From the NCBI GenBank assembly GCA_900188575.1, contig FYEU01000299.1, positions 682,469 to 746,468 of the forward strand: 64,000 nt of DNA, in the 5' to 3' direction. Both the position numbers and the translations under genes were made by a program. Under the pieces are notes generated by a model. It had not been told where the DNA came from. It saw only the letters and a list, made by a program, of their open reading frames with translations, and did no database searches. This document shows positions 30,817-41,087 of the stretch, in pieces. Within the stretch, counting starts at the first letter, position 1. Every line of letters starts with the position of its first letter. The DNA comes from Geosmithia putterillii. Its lineage: Eukaryota > Ascomycota > Sordariomycetes > Hypocreales > Bionectriaceae.

Positions 30817-32740
30817 ATGTCAGCCGCCAAGTATCCAGAGAAGGGACCCCCTGAGCCCTCGTTGGAGAACGGTGCTCCCGGCAGCAGCGACAATGATATT
30901 TCCCAGGGCGTCTCGGAGACGGCTGGCTCCCAGGCCCTGCATCGTCAATTGCGCGGAAGAGAAGTCCAGCTATACGCCATCGGAGGCGCCATCGGCACCT
31001 GTATGTGGAGTTCCCCGTGGATTATCCCAAGATCACCCCAGATGGGATCAGATCATATCATATCAAATGCTAACATAAGACTTCTGCGTACGTACAGCCC
31101 TCTACGTGCAGATGGGTTCCGCGCTCCCCAAGGGTGGCCCAGCAGGCCTCTTCATCGCCTTCATCATCTGGGGCGGCATCATGTGGGCAGTGAACGAGTG
31201 CTTCGCCGAGATGGTCTCGTACCTTCCCGTGCCTTCGCCCTTCATCCGCTTCGGCAGCGACTTTGTCGACGGCGCTCTAGGCTTCTCTATGGCGTGGAAC
31301 TTCTTCCTCAACATGGCCTTCCTCGTGCCGTTCGAGATTGTCGCCATGAATATCATGATAACCTTCTGGACCGACAAGGTGCCCGTCGAGGCCATCATCG
31401 CCATCATGATCCTGCTGTACGCGGCGCTGAACTTTGTCTCGGTGCGCTACTTTGGCGTCGCCGAGTTCTACCTCTCCATCTTCAAGGCCGTGCTCATGAT
31501 TGGCCTCTTCTTCTTTACCTTCATCACCATGGTCGGGGGCAACCCGCTGCACGACGTGTACGGGTTTCGCTACTGGAGGGACCCGGGGGCGTTTGTCTCG
31601 TACCTCGAGCCGGGGGATGTAGGAAAGTTCTGCGGCGTCCTTTCTTCTCTCTACCAGGCCAGTTTCTCGTATGTATTGGGATACTTCAGATTGGATGATT
31701 ACATACATATAAGGAAGTTATGTACTCTGACACTGATCTATCTATAGCATCACGGGCCCAGAGTATCTGGCCATGCCTGCAGCCGAGACACGACACCCGC
31801 GTAAGGTACTGCCTCCTGCTTTCCGGTCGTTTGTCTGGCGAATTCTCGTCTTCTTTGTGGGCTCATCGCTGTGCATGGGGATCGTCATTCCTTCCAACGA
31901 CGAGACACTCTTGGGTATTCTCGGTGGTGAGATTCATGGAAGCGGCACCGGTGCTGCATCGTAAGTCAACCCAAGATCCAGTGTCATAGTATGTGTGAGA
32001 GCTCTCAGCTAATAATCTCTCTCGTCTTGTCTAGTCCCTATGTCATTGCGATGCAGCGTCTCAAGATCCCCGTCCTGCCTCACATCGTCAACGCCCTCAT
32101 CATGACCTCCATCTTCAGCGCCGGCAACGGCATCCTATTCTCTGCCACACGAGCCCTGCACGGCATGTCGCTCGAGGGCCACGCCCCCCGTATCTTCTCC
32201 CGCTGCAACCGGAACGGCGTCCCGTACTGGGCCCTCGCCTTCTCCCTGTGCTTCTGCCTGCTCGCCTTCCTACAGTCGCGCGATTCCTCCGCCGTGGTCA
32301 TGACCTACCTCATTCAGCTCGTGACGGCTTGTCAGATGCTCAACTACGGCTTCACGGCCTTCGCCTATCGATACTTCTACTCTTCGCTCAAGGCCCAGGG
32401 CGTGGACAGGGACACTCTACCCTACAAGGGTAGGTTCCAACCCTACACCAGTTACATCGCCATGGGGGGCACGCTCTTCATGCTGCTTGCGGGCGGGTAC
32501 ACCATCTTCCTGGATGGTAACTGGAGCGTTCAGGACTTTTTCCTGACGTACACCATGATTGGCTTCTTCGCGGTGACATTTGTCGCATACAAGTTCATCT
32601 GCAAGACTACTTATGTCCGGCCCGGGACGGCGGATCTCAGTCTCGGAGGACTCCGAGATGAGATTGATGCGTATGAAGCCATGCTTCCTGTACCTGAAAA
32701 GGGGCGGGTGGGCAGACTCGTTAGTAAGGTATTTCATTAG
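30817..32740 (+). CDS. Amino-acid permease (APC/YAT family)
   Basis: Plasma-membrane proton symporter for an amino acid or related compound. Exons are 30817-31000, 31098-31668, 31748-31960 and 32035-32740: 1491 nt, 496 aa. TM1 is split by the first intron: GREVQLYAIGGAIGT then SLYVQMGSALPKGGP, the usual start of fungal AAPs. Further hydrophobic helices are evident: AFIIWGGIMWAVNECFAEM, ISCOPE-like TM segments in AIIAIMILLYAAL and LMIGLFFFTFITMVG, and so on, about 12 in all. The GPEYLAMPAAETRHPR segment and SAGNGILFSATRALHGMS are family hallmarks. The specificity is not decidable. It is the only transporter in the CGG-N5-CCG block, so it is the likely entry step. It is convergent with the SDR at 32842-33997. 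Confidence 0.92.
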
Positions 32741-32841
32741 AGGGCTAAACCATGTGGACTATTGAATTGAATGTATTGGATTGATGCACTTGTGAATCGG
32801 AACAGTCTATGTAAGTAGATGTCGAATAGACATTCCATGTA

Positions 32842-33997
32842 TCAGTTTCTAACGCTCTTGATGAAAGGATCAACGGTATCCATGCTCCATTTCCAAAAGT
32901 CACGAGCGATTCCTGTTCCGCCCTCCTCCTTGCTCTTAGCAGAGTCCTTCCGATCCTTAGATAGATATGAGGTCCAGATTCTTCCCCAGGGGGCGACTTA
33001 GAAAGGACATATGAGTCAGCAAGTGCAAAATATAGAGCATGCCTCATGTTCTTTTCATAGGCTATTCGTTGCCAGCACTTACTATGTGTACCCGAATCAT
33101 CCAGCGTGACTTCAGGCGAGCACGCGGCAAAAAGCTCCGTATAAGCGCCACACTCGGACGGGAACAAGATCGTCATCTTCATAGCCGCATAGAGGATCCA
33201 AGGAATTCCACGCCAAAGATCCGAGTCGAGATCCCCCGGGTTAACAGACAGCGACACGATTCCCTGGTCCTTGTACAGGGCTCCAAACTCAATGGCGTGC
33301 AGGTAGTTGGCGACCTTGCTGTACAAGTACTGGTACACGCGGGTGAGATCCGCGAAGTGCGGCAGCGCCTCCATGAGCCCCTGGGGGGACGCGAGCTCAG
33401 ATCCCGACGACGAGACCCAAACAACGCGGACGCTGTTCTTGGGAGCCATCTTGGCTGTCTCGCACAGCACGGGCGTGAGCAGGCGCACGAGGGCAAAGTG
33501 GCCCAGCGCGTTGACGCCAAACTGCTGCTCGAAGCCCTGCTTGGTCGGTCGGATGGTGTCGGGGAACCCCACGCCGGCGTTGTTGATGAGCACGTCGAGG
33601 CGGGACTCCTTGGCCAGGAAGGCCTCGACTGTGGCGGGGATGGTGTCCAGGTCACCTAGGTCGAGGTATATGAAGTCAATGACACCTTTGGAATTGGGAA
33701 ACTCCTTCTTGATGTCGGCGACGGCTGCACGGGACCGCTCGGCGGAGCGTCCGGCGACGTAGACGCGGGCATTCTGAGAGTACAGGATCCGGGCGACTTC
33801 CTTTCCAACGCCTGTGTTGCCGCCTGTCACGATGTGGACCTATTCCATAGTGACATTTTGTTTAGGGATTTGTCCACATTGGCCGGATGGACGCTGCTTA
33901 CCTTTCCAGTCTGGTTCGGAATTGTCTTGTCCTTCTCAGTCGGTTGTCCGGGGAAGACCTGGGGGAGAAAACTTCTTGCCAATGAGAATAGCGCCAT
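32842..33997 (-). CDS. Short-chain dehydrogenase/reductase (retinol-dehydrogenase-like)
   Basis: NAD(P)-dependent SDR, 335 aa. Exons on the minus strand are 33997-33902, 33839-33083 and 32996-32842 (1008 nt). Exon 1 encodes MALFSLARSFLPQVFPGQP, a weakly hydrophobic lead. The splice gives NQTGK-VHIVTGGNTGVGKEV, placing the cofactor motif TGGNTGVG at about residues 37-44. NNAGVGFP and the catalytic YQYLYSKVANYLH follow. The spliced C-terminus APWGRIWTSYLSKDRKDSA-to-SVRN is the standard ending of this fungal SDR group. I found no CGG-N5-CCG site in its promoter, so membership in the co-regulated set is doubtful. Confidence 0.9.
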
Positions 33998-34969
33998 GAT
34001 GTTGATGTAGATGTGTAAGTGAGGTTGTTAGTTGCGGTGTGGATGCTGCGATGTACTTGGATTCAAAGACCTCAACAACTCAGACAGTGGACACATGCAC
34101 GTATTTATACACAGTCTCAGATGAATAATCGGATATACTTTGAATAAAGGATACATGTACTTAGTGCGCAGCTTCAATCGAAATACACAGCAAAACGGAC
34201 ATCAACATGAGATTCAGAGTTAAAGCCATGCTTTCATCCGGGGCTGAAAAGGCTGGGTTAGGGTAGTACACGCAGCTACCGGTTTCACAGATGTAAGTCC
34301 GCAACGCCACAACTTGAACTGGAGGAATACACGAGGGGACCCGGACATAGACGGACTTAAACCCGCCACACCCACACCAGCTCTTTCAGTCTCCATAACT
34401 AACAAGGACTGGCGTTCAAAGTCCCCGGATTTTCTCAATGACATAATATACCTTAATCGTAGACATTCCGGAATTAACTGTTTGATTATATTGTGGCTGG
34501 GTGCCATACGGACTCGGGTTGGGTGCGGAAGCCCGGCTGCCCGCCGAGGACATGATGCTGGTCTCAGCCACATGCCATTCTGTATGGACATATGGTGCCC
34601 ATGTGAGTGCCCATGCGAGTTCCCATGCAAGGCAACTTTGCTTTTCCTTCGATCTAGATGTATAAAATGGTTGCCTTTTTTGAGGCTCTGCTACACCGCC
34701 ATCTAGAACACGTACTGGGTCAAGACTGCCTACATGTATATACATGTATATGGTGGCGCTCTTTTCGGAGGGAGGAAGTATTGGCACACGAGAATCAACG
34801 AATTGTACAAATGGCTCTGTATAAGTGTAAATGCGGAGACGCTGAAGAAAGATGTAGTAGACTAGAACTTTAATGCTCTTATGTACATGTACACTGTAGA
34901 TGGCCTCATCAAAAGCGCCCAAGACTAGCTGTAACCCTCACTGTATGTACATGCTACAGTGTATTCACC
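33998..34969. other. Intergenic region, no gene seen
   Basis: This is the promoter side of the SDR and the 3' flank of the ATPase. It is AT-rich, with TACATGTATATACATGTATA at about 34732-34751 and GTACATGTACA near 34882. A CGG-N4-CCG is present near 34530, but no N5 form. Short frames here show no family signature. Confidence 0.5.
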
Positions 34970-37900
34970 TCACCACGCAGCCTTTGCCAGCCAACCCCCA
35001 GGCCATTTTGCGATGCAGAGTTTCCTCGCCTCATCCAAGATGATGAGAAAGATTCCAAACGCAAAGGGGAGGAACCAATACTCCACCGGCACAGGCGTAG
35101 TCCCCAGTATAGGGTACAGCTGTGGTATATACAGCCAGAGAAACGCCATGGCGAGGGCAAACAGGATCGCCGGGAAGAGGTACCAGTTCTGCGTGTGACG
35201 GTTGAAGATGGGCGGGTGCTGGAAGATGCTCAGACGCCTTGTCCGGGTAGTCATGAGGTTAAACCACTGCATGACGACCAGGTTGATAAAGTAGATGGAC
35301 GACGCCTCGTTGAGCTTGCGCTTGTAGTAGTCCTCGTCGATACCAGCGGGGATCTCGCCGAAGCCGAACCACAGGTCCTTGAAGGGGATGCCCTTGCGCT
35401 CGAGGTACCAGTAGGACATGGCGAACGAGGCAAACGTCTGGATCATCCCGATGAAGCCGTACGAGTGAAGTATCAGCTGCCAGTTGACGAGGCGGTCCTT
35501 CTTGACGTTGCGGGGCGGGCGCAGGAGGACATCTGCCTCGGGCTTCTCGTACGAGAGCATCGTGGCAGCGATGCAGTCGGTGAAGCAGCTGGACGAATTT
35601 CAGTAAGGGGCAGTCGGTGCATAGAAATAAGAGACTCACCAGATAATAATCATGAGAAACGACGACAGAATCTGCGGCAGCCCAAACAGAATATTCGTCA
35701 TGATGGGCCAGAACTCAGAGAAGCTACCCGCCGGCAACAGATAGCAAATGACCTTCTTGAGGTTATCAAAGACGACGCGCCCGTACTGCACGGCCGAGAC
35801 AAACGACGAGAAGGAGTCGAGCAGCACCATGTCGGCCGCCTCCATGGCGATGTCGGACCCGCTACCCAGCGCGATACCCACGTCCGCGGCCTTCAGGGAC
35901 GGCGCGTCGTTGACACCGTCGCCCGTCATGGCCACCACGTTGTCGTGCTGGAACTCCTTGACGATGCGGAGCTTCTGCTCCGGCGTCGTGCGCGCAAAGA
36001 CTACCTCCTGGTACTGCGTCAGGGTCGACCACTGGTGCTCCGTCAGGGAGATGAGGTCCGGCCCGCTGAGGACAATGGCACCAAGATGGCGTTGAACATC
36101 TTGAGTCTTGGGGTCCTCCTGCTCCTCTTCAGGTGTCCGGACGAGATCTCCGGGACCATCGACCACCTCGGAGGTGACAATGCCGGCGTCACGCGCGATG
36201 GCAAGAGCCGTGAGGGCAAAGTCACCGGTGACCATGGCGACGCGGATACCGGCACCGCGAAGGGTCCGCACCACGTCGGGGATCTCGGGTCGGAGGGGGT
36301 CCACGATGGCCACCAGGCCGACAAGCACAAGGCCGGACTTGGAATGTTCCATGATGGATGTCTCCTGCTCAGTCGTCCGCGGCTCCCCAGCCACCTGGTC
36401 CAGGGGGACGATCTTGCGTGCGAGGAGGAGACACCGCTTGCCCTGCGAGGAGTACTGGTTCTTGAGATAGTCGATGCGCAACCTGACGCTCTTGTCGATG
36501 GGGGCTGCCTCGCCCGTCGCGGTGACGTACTGCGTGCATCGGTCCACCAGGACGTCGGGGGCACCCTTGATGGTCAATAGCCTTGGGTATGCTTGTCAGC
36601 ATATGCTCAGCTCAGTTCAGCCATCAGGGTAGACTCACATATCCTTGTCGGTAAATGTCTTGGCCTCGCGCTCAAACAGCGTCTGGGGGAGACACTCGGG
36701 CCGCGCGATGGAAAAGCACCTAATCATAAACTTGTTCTTGCTGTTGAAGCCGAGCTCAAATGTCATCAACCAGCAAGCACGAAGGTAGGCCACGCATCCG
36801 GCCTCGACCGTCTCGGCGAACCGCAGGATAGCCTGGTCCGTGGCGTCTCCGAAGATCCTCCTCTCGGATATGGGAACGTCTGAAGCGGCAGCGTCCATCT
36901 CGCCGGCGTTGCACAGGGCGGCCATGGCGCGGAGCTGGCAGAGGGAGTTGCCGTTCTCGCGGGGCGCAGCAGCTGCATCCTTGACCAGCGTGCTGTTGAG
37001 CCCGACAACGGCCTCTGTGACGGTCATTTTACCCTATCGCGACATTAGACCTGCTCCAAGACGTAACAAGTGATGTCCCGAGGTGAAACGCACCTCTGTC
37101 AAAGTTCCCGTCTTGTCAGAGCACACGACCGATACGGATCCCAGGGTCTCAACCGTCTTGAGAGACTTGCAGAGGATCTTCTCCTTGCGCATCAGGTTGG
37201 CCGTGATGGTCAATCCGGCCGTCAGAGCGACGGGCAGACCTTCTGGCATGAAGGCCACGGTGACGCTGACCAGACTGACGATGAGGGTGGGGACATTGAT
37301 GAAGTCGGGGTGATCCTTGTGAAGCCATGCGCCCCTATGCAAAAGTCAGAACAGCACCTGCACGTATAGTTCCTCAATGGAACATACGAGAGAGACTTAC
37401 CACACAATTACCGCAATGGCAGCCATGGTAAACATGACGCAGCAGATGAAACCAACAAAGTACATGAGCTCCCTCTCGAGCGTCGTCATCTTGGTCTTGG
37501 GCTCATTGGTCAGCTTAGCGATGCGACCAAAGACAGTCCTGTCACCCGTGGCAACAACAACACCCAGACAGGACCCCATGGTGCAGTGCGTGCCCTGCAG
37601 GCCGACGTTGAAGGTCTCGAGGTAGTTGGTGTCGGTGTGGTCCACAGTGGCGGGCACGGGGCGCGACTCGCCCGTCAGCACGGAGCGGTCGAACTTGGCA
37701 TCGGACGAGACCTGGACGAAGCGCATGTCGGCCGGCAGCTTGTCGCCCGACTTCACCTTGACGAGATCACCGGGAACAATCTCCGAGGCGGGCGGGCGGG
37801 CGACAGCACCCTCACGGATCACCTCGCACTCCTCGGGGAGCATGTGCTTGATCGAGGACATGACCCGTGTGGTGGACCAGTCCTGGAACATGTTGAACAG

Positions 37901-38683
37901 GGCCTGAATGATGAAGACGGCCAGGAGGACAATGGCTAGGGCCTGGATAATGCGTTCCTCAGTTAGACGGGGTTCTCATCAATGTATTCAATGTTGTTTT
38001 TTTCCCAACGTACCAAGTTGGCAACAGCCGGGGGATCGCCAAGGGGCTTCCACGAGATGAAGACGAGGATGCTGGCGAGAAGGAGCACGATGCCGAACCC
38101 CTTGAAGAAGTAGCCGAGTATGTTTCTGAACCAGTGTGTCTTGGCGGGTGACGGGGCGTTCTTGCCGTACTCCGTCTGGCGTCTCTTGGTCTGTTCGACA
38201 TCGAGACCGGTCGTCAGCGATGTGCGAAGTCGTTGGGCAACCTCTGTTGTTGTGAGGGTGTGCCATTCCAGGTCGCTGAGGTCTGCAATCAAGTCAATGT
38301 CAGTCTTGCTCCATCACACACAATGCATGCTCAGTCAGGTGTGTACATACCCTTGGCAGCTGCATCCTTTGCCTTTTGAGCCTCGGCCTGATCCTTGCCC
38401 TTGGATTCTTCTATTTGGAACGAGCTGGGAAACATCAATATACAATGTCAGTGATGCACACACCGTATACTAGAACATGAGTATCAACTTACACGGTCCG
38501 GTACTGGATAGGCAGAGCAAGAGCAGGATCTCTCGAGTGAACCCTGCTTCTCACACTGTTGATCGAGTCCGAAGAGATGGCACGACCAACCCTGTCGCGT
38601 GAGGTGCGACGAGAGCGGCCGCGTTCCTCGTCATCCTGGAAGCGGATGCGCTCAATGAGCACTTGTTTGTCTGTGGAAGACAT
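34970..38683 (-). CDS. P-type cation ATPase, type II (Na+/K+-ATPase alpha-like)
   Basis: ATP-driven cation pump of the plasma membrane. Exons on the minus strand are 38683-38493, 38424-38351, 38282-38014, 37942-37401, 37334-37094, 37033-36639, 36581-35640 and 35588-34970: 3273 nt, 1090 aa. A charged RS-rich N-terminus is followed by the cation-ATPase N domain (DLSDLEWHTLTTTEVAQRL). The actuator domain has LTGESRPVP. TM4 has FMPEGLPVALTAGL. The phosphorylation loop is CSDKTGTLTEGKMTVTEAVV, with the Asp restored across intron 5. The hinge is MTGDGVNDAPSLKAADVGIA. ETFNVGLQGTHCTMGSCLG and GDRTVFGRIAKLTNEP resemble animal Na+/K+-ATPase alpha chains more than fungal ENA or PMA pumps. The transported ion is uncertain. 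A 461-codon frame on the other strand (35195-36580) is its shadow. Confidence 0.93.
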
Positions 38684-39425
38684 TCAGGGGAGGGGCAAGA
38701 GAGAAGAGAACAGGAGGACAAGCGAACAAGAGAGAACAGGAAAGAGATAGGTAGTGGGAGTCCTCTTGCAATCGCACCTGGTCAGACACTGCATTTATAC
38801 TTAGATTTATACTTACCTAGTACGTATGTTACATATTAGATACCTAGGTGTGTATACTGTTGGCCCGTGTCAAAAGAGAGAGCTCGCTATGTGGTGTTAG
38901 TGGGCTCCCTCCCTCCTGCGCGTTACCTCTTCCCTCTTCCCCTCTCTCATCTTGCTCAAACAGCCACAGGATGGATGGAGGGTATGGATTCTTCTCGACC
39001 ACGAGGACGTATAAGCGCTGGGTGGAGCAGCAGTCGGCAACGAGACTAGGAACAATTCTGTTAGTCGGTACTCCGTACTCGGTACAGATACTCAGAAGCG
39101 ATTCCAGCGCCCGCTGACGGACCACCCACCACCCCTCGCCGTGTCCTCGGGAGGCAGCTCATCTAGTTGCGCAAGCGGCTTTGCCAATGCGGGTGCGGGT
39201 GCGGGTGCCACTCGCTCGCTCTCTCCACATCCCATCCATTGGGCACTTATACGGTTGCCCTATCATGATGTCCTGATACTCATCAATTGCCCATTGCCTT
39301 GATGTTATTCCGTCTACTTGTTCTTTCCTCTACGGAGTACTCAGAATTGGAATTCGTGACAATCTGTACGGCAGCTCTTTGCTGAAATTCGCCTGTCCAC
39401 AATGATACGTTACTCAAGCGCAAAA
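38684..39425. other. ATPase promoter region; no gene seen
   Basis: It contains GTACTCCGTAC near 39067-39076, CTACGGAGTAC near 39332-39342 and a GTGCGG triple repeat near 39186-39204. No protein frame is convincing. Confidence 0.5.
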
Positions 39426-39497
39426 AGCAATTTGGCGCAGTGGAAGCGCGCCGGGCTCATAACCCGGAGGTCCTACGATCGAAACGTAGAATTGCTA
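39426..39497 (+). tRNA. Initiator tRNA-Met (CAT)
   Basis: The acceptor arms AGCAATT (39426-39432) and AATTGCT (39490-39496) pair perfectly, followed by discriminator A. The D-arm is TGGCGCAGTGGAAGCGCG. The anticodon stem-loop is CCGGG-CTCATAA-CCCGG with anticodon CAT. The T-arm is CTACG-ATCGAAA-CGTAG. An A1:T72 pair, three G:C pairs next to the anticodon loop, and ATCG instead of TTCG in the T-loop are the marks of a eukaryotic initiator tRNA. There is no intron. Confidence 0.95.
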
Positions 39498-39503
39498 AGC
39501 TTG

Positions 39504-39516
39504 TTTTTTTTTTTTT
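39504..39516 (+). terminator. RNA polymerase III T-run terminator
   Basis: Thirteen consecutive T residues lie 6 bp after the end of the initiator tRNA-Met, the standard Pol III stop. Confidence 0.85.
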
Positions 39517-41087
39517 CGTTGCTTGTTTTTTTGTACTTTCAGTCTGTAACTTATTACTACCAACATGTGGATAGACGCACCTTTTATTGAGAAGTGTAAA
39601 ACAATATTTGACCCATCGTATAGAAAAGACTGGAGGGACTGGGAGGGACTGGAGAGATGGTGGGAACAGAGGGTTCCGTCGCAAAACGAGAGGAACATAG
39701 GTGGACATGGAAGACTCCCCAATATTATTACCAGCCAAGGGCACAGCCATAGGCGCAGGCGGTCAGAAGGGAAGCAAAGAGAAAAATAACTCGTCCAACT
39801 AATAAAGCCCAAGGAGAAAAACTTCCCTAATGCAGCTCTCTCCGTAACAGCTAGTCTGCGCCTGTTGGTCCTCAGGTAGAAACAAAAGGGCAAGGGCAAG
39901 GTATGGCAGGGCAAGGCAAGCAAGGCCTTTCAATTTCAACATGGCATGTATGCATATACATCAAATGTATCCAGCATGTATCACAACCATGTACGCCCTA
40001 TGAGCGATATATATGCCCGGGACTTGGGGAGGCGGCCCCTCTGCCTCTGCGGCCCCTCAGCGCTTCTTCTGCCCGAGGCTAGAGACCGCGCCCCATCTCA
40101 TTCTCATTGTCCCCTTGCCGTTTGGGGTAAGCCGTTGGTGAAATGAGTGGAGGAGAGAGCCTTTCAAGCTAGAAAGCCTTTTCCGAGCTAAAACAGGGAC
40201 CTCGACCAAGTACCGGTTGCCGTCTCCCACGCAAAACAAATACACCACTGTACTCCGTACTCGAGCTCGTAACTGTCCAACGACGTAATGCGCCCGCCGC
40301 CAGAGGCCGCCCATGCTATGCCGTGTCAGTACCAGTGCCATTGCCATTGCCCTACAATGCATGCGAAAGGGAAAACAACAACACGAACCAAGGGAGCCGA
40401 GGACGAGCGGATCCTGTACTGGCTTACACCCGTGCCCTTGCCCATACTTGGCCGCCACCGTTTGAACCCCTTCCCCTCCCCGTAACTCACCTGGTAAATA
40501 ACACGTCCCAATCCGGTAATTTCCAGGAATGACGACAACCTCGCAAAAGCAGAAAGGTCGAAACCAGTGCCAGCCAGCGTGGTGCTGCAATGACTGAGGC
40601 CGCCTGCCCGCCCGCCAAAGCGAAGGAGGCCTCCCCCCTCTCACACTCTCCTCTCGTCTCACTCTCCCCTCCTGCTGTTCCCTTCGCAACCTCTCCCTCC
40701 TCCTCCATTTCCCATGTCTTTCACTCTTCTCGTTCATCTTGTCATGTGTTTTTTTTTTCGTGTCGAATCACTTTCTCTGCACGTGCAACTCGGCTGCGCC
40801 AGCTCTTGGCCGCCCACCCACTGGGAAGGACATGCCATCATGACGCTAGACGCCATAGCCGGGCAATGTGGAGCGAAGCACATCAGAGAGCCGCCTGTTC
40901 ATTCCATCCTCGGTCTCGGGAATAATGTGGTGTGCTTTGGACACGGGCGAAACTGGAGGGAACTCTTTTTTTCCCATACACTTGGATGTGCTCCCCGTAT
41001 TCACGCCCAGCGACGTGAAATAGCCACAAGAATAGCGAGAAAAAAGGGTGCAGACTGTCGTGGTCTATGTTAATTTCTTCGTAAACA
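39517..41087. other. Intergenic region, no gene seen
   Basis: Low-complexity and C/T-rich in parts (40620-40740), with a GTACTCCGTACTCG unit at about 40251. The longest frame, minus 40057-40737, is rich in R, E and G, has no domain and no conserved look, and I do not call it a gene. The end of the region is the 3' flank of the GH2 gene. Confidence 0.5.

Noticed and set aside
35195..36580. 461-codon plus-strand frame over the P-type ATPase
   Set aside because: Antisense shadow; the minus strand encodes the ATPase phosphorylation and hinge motifs.
40057..40737. 226-codon minus-strand frame near the GH2 gene
   Set aside because: Low complexity, R/E/G-rich, no domain, no conserved start context.
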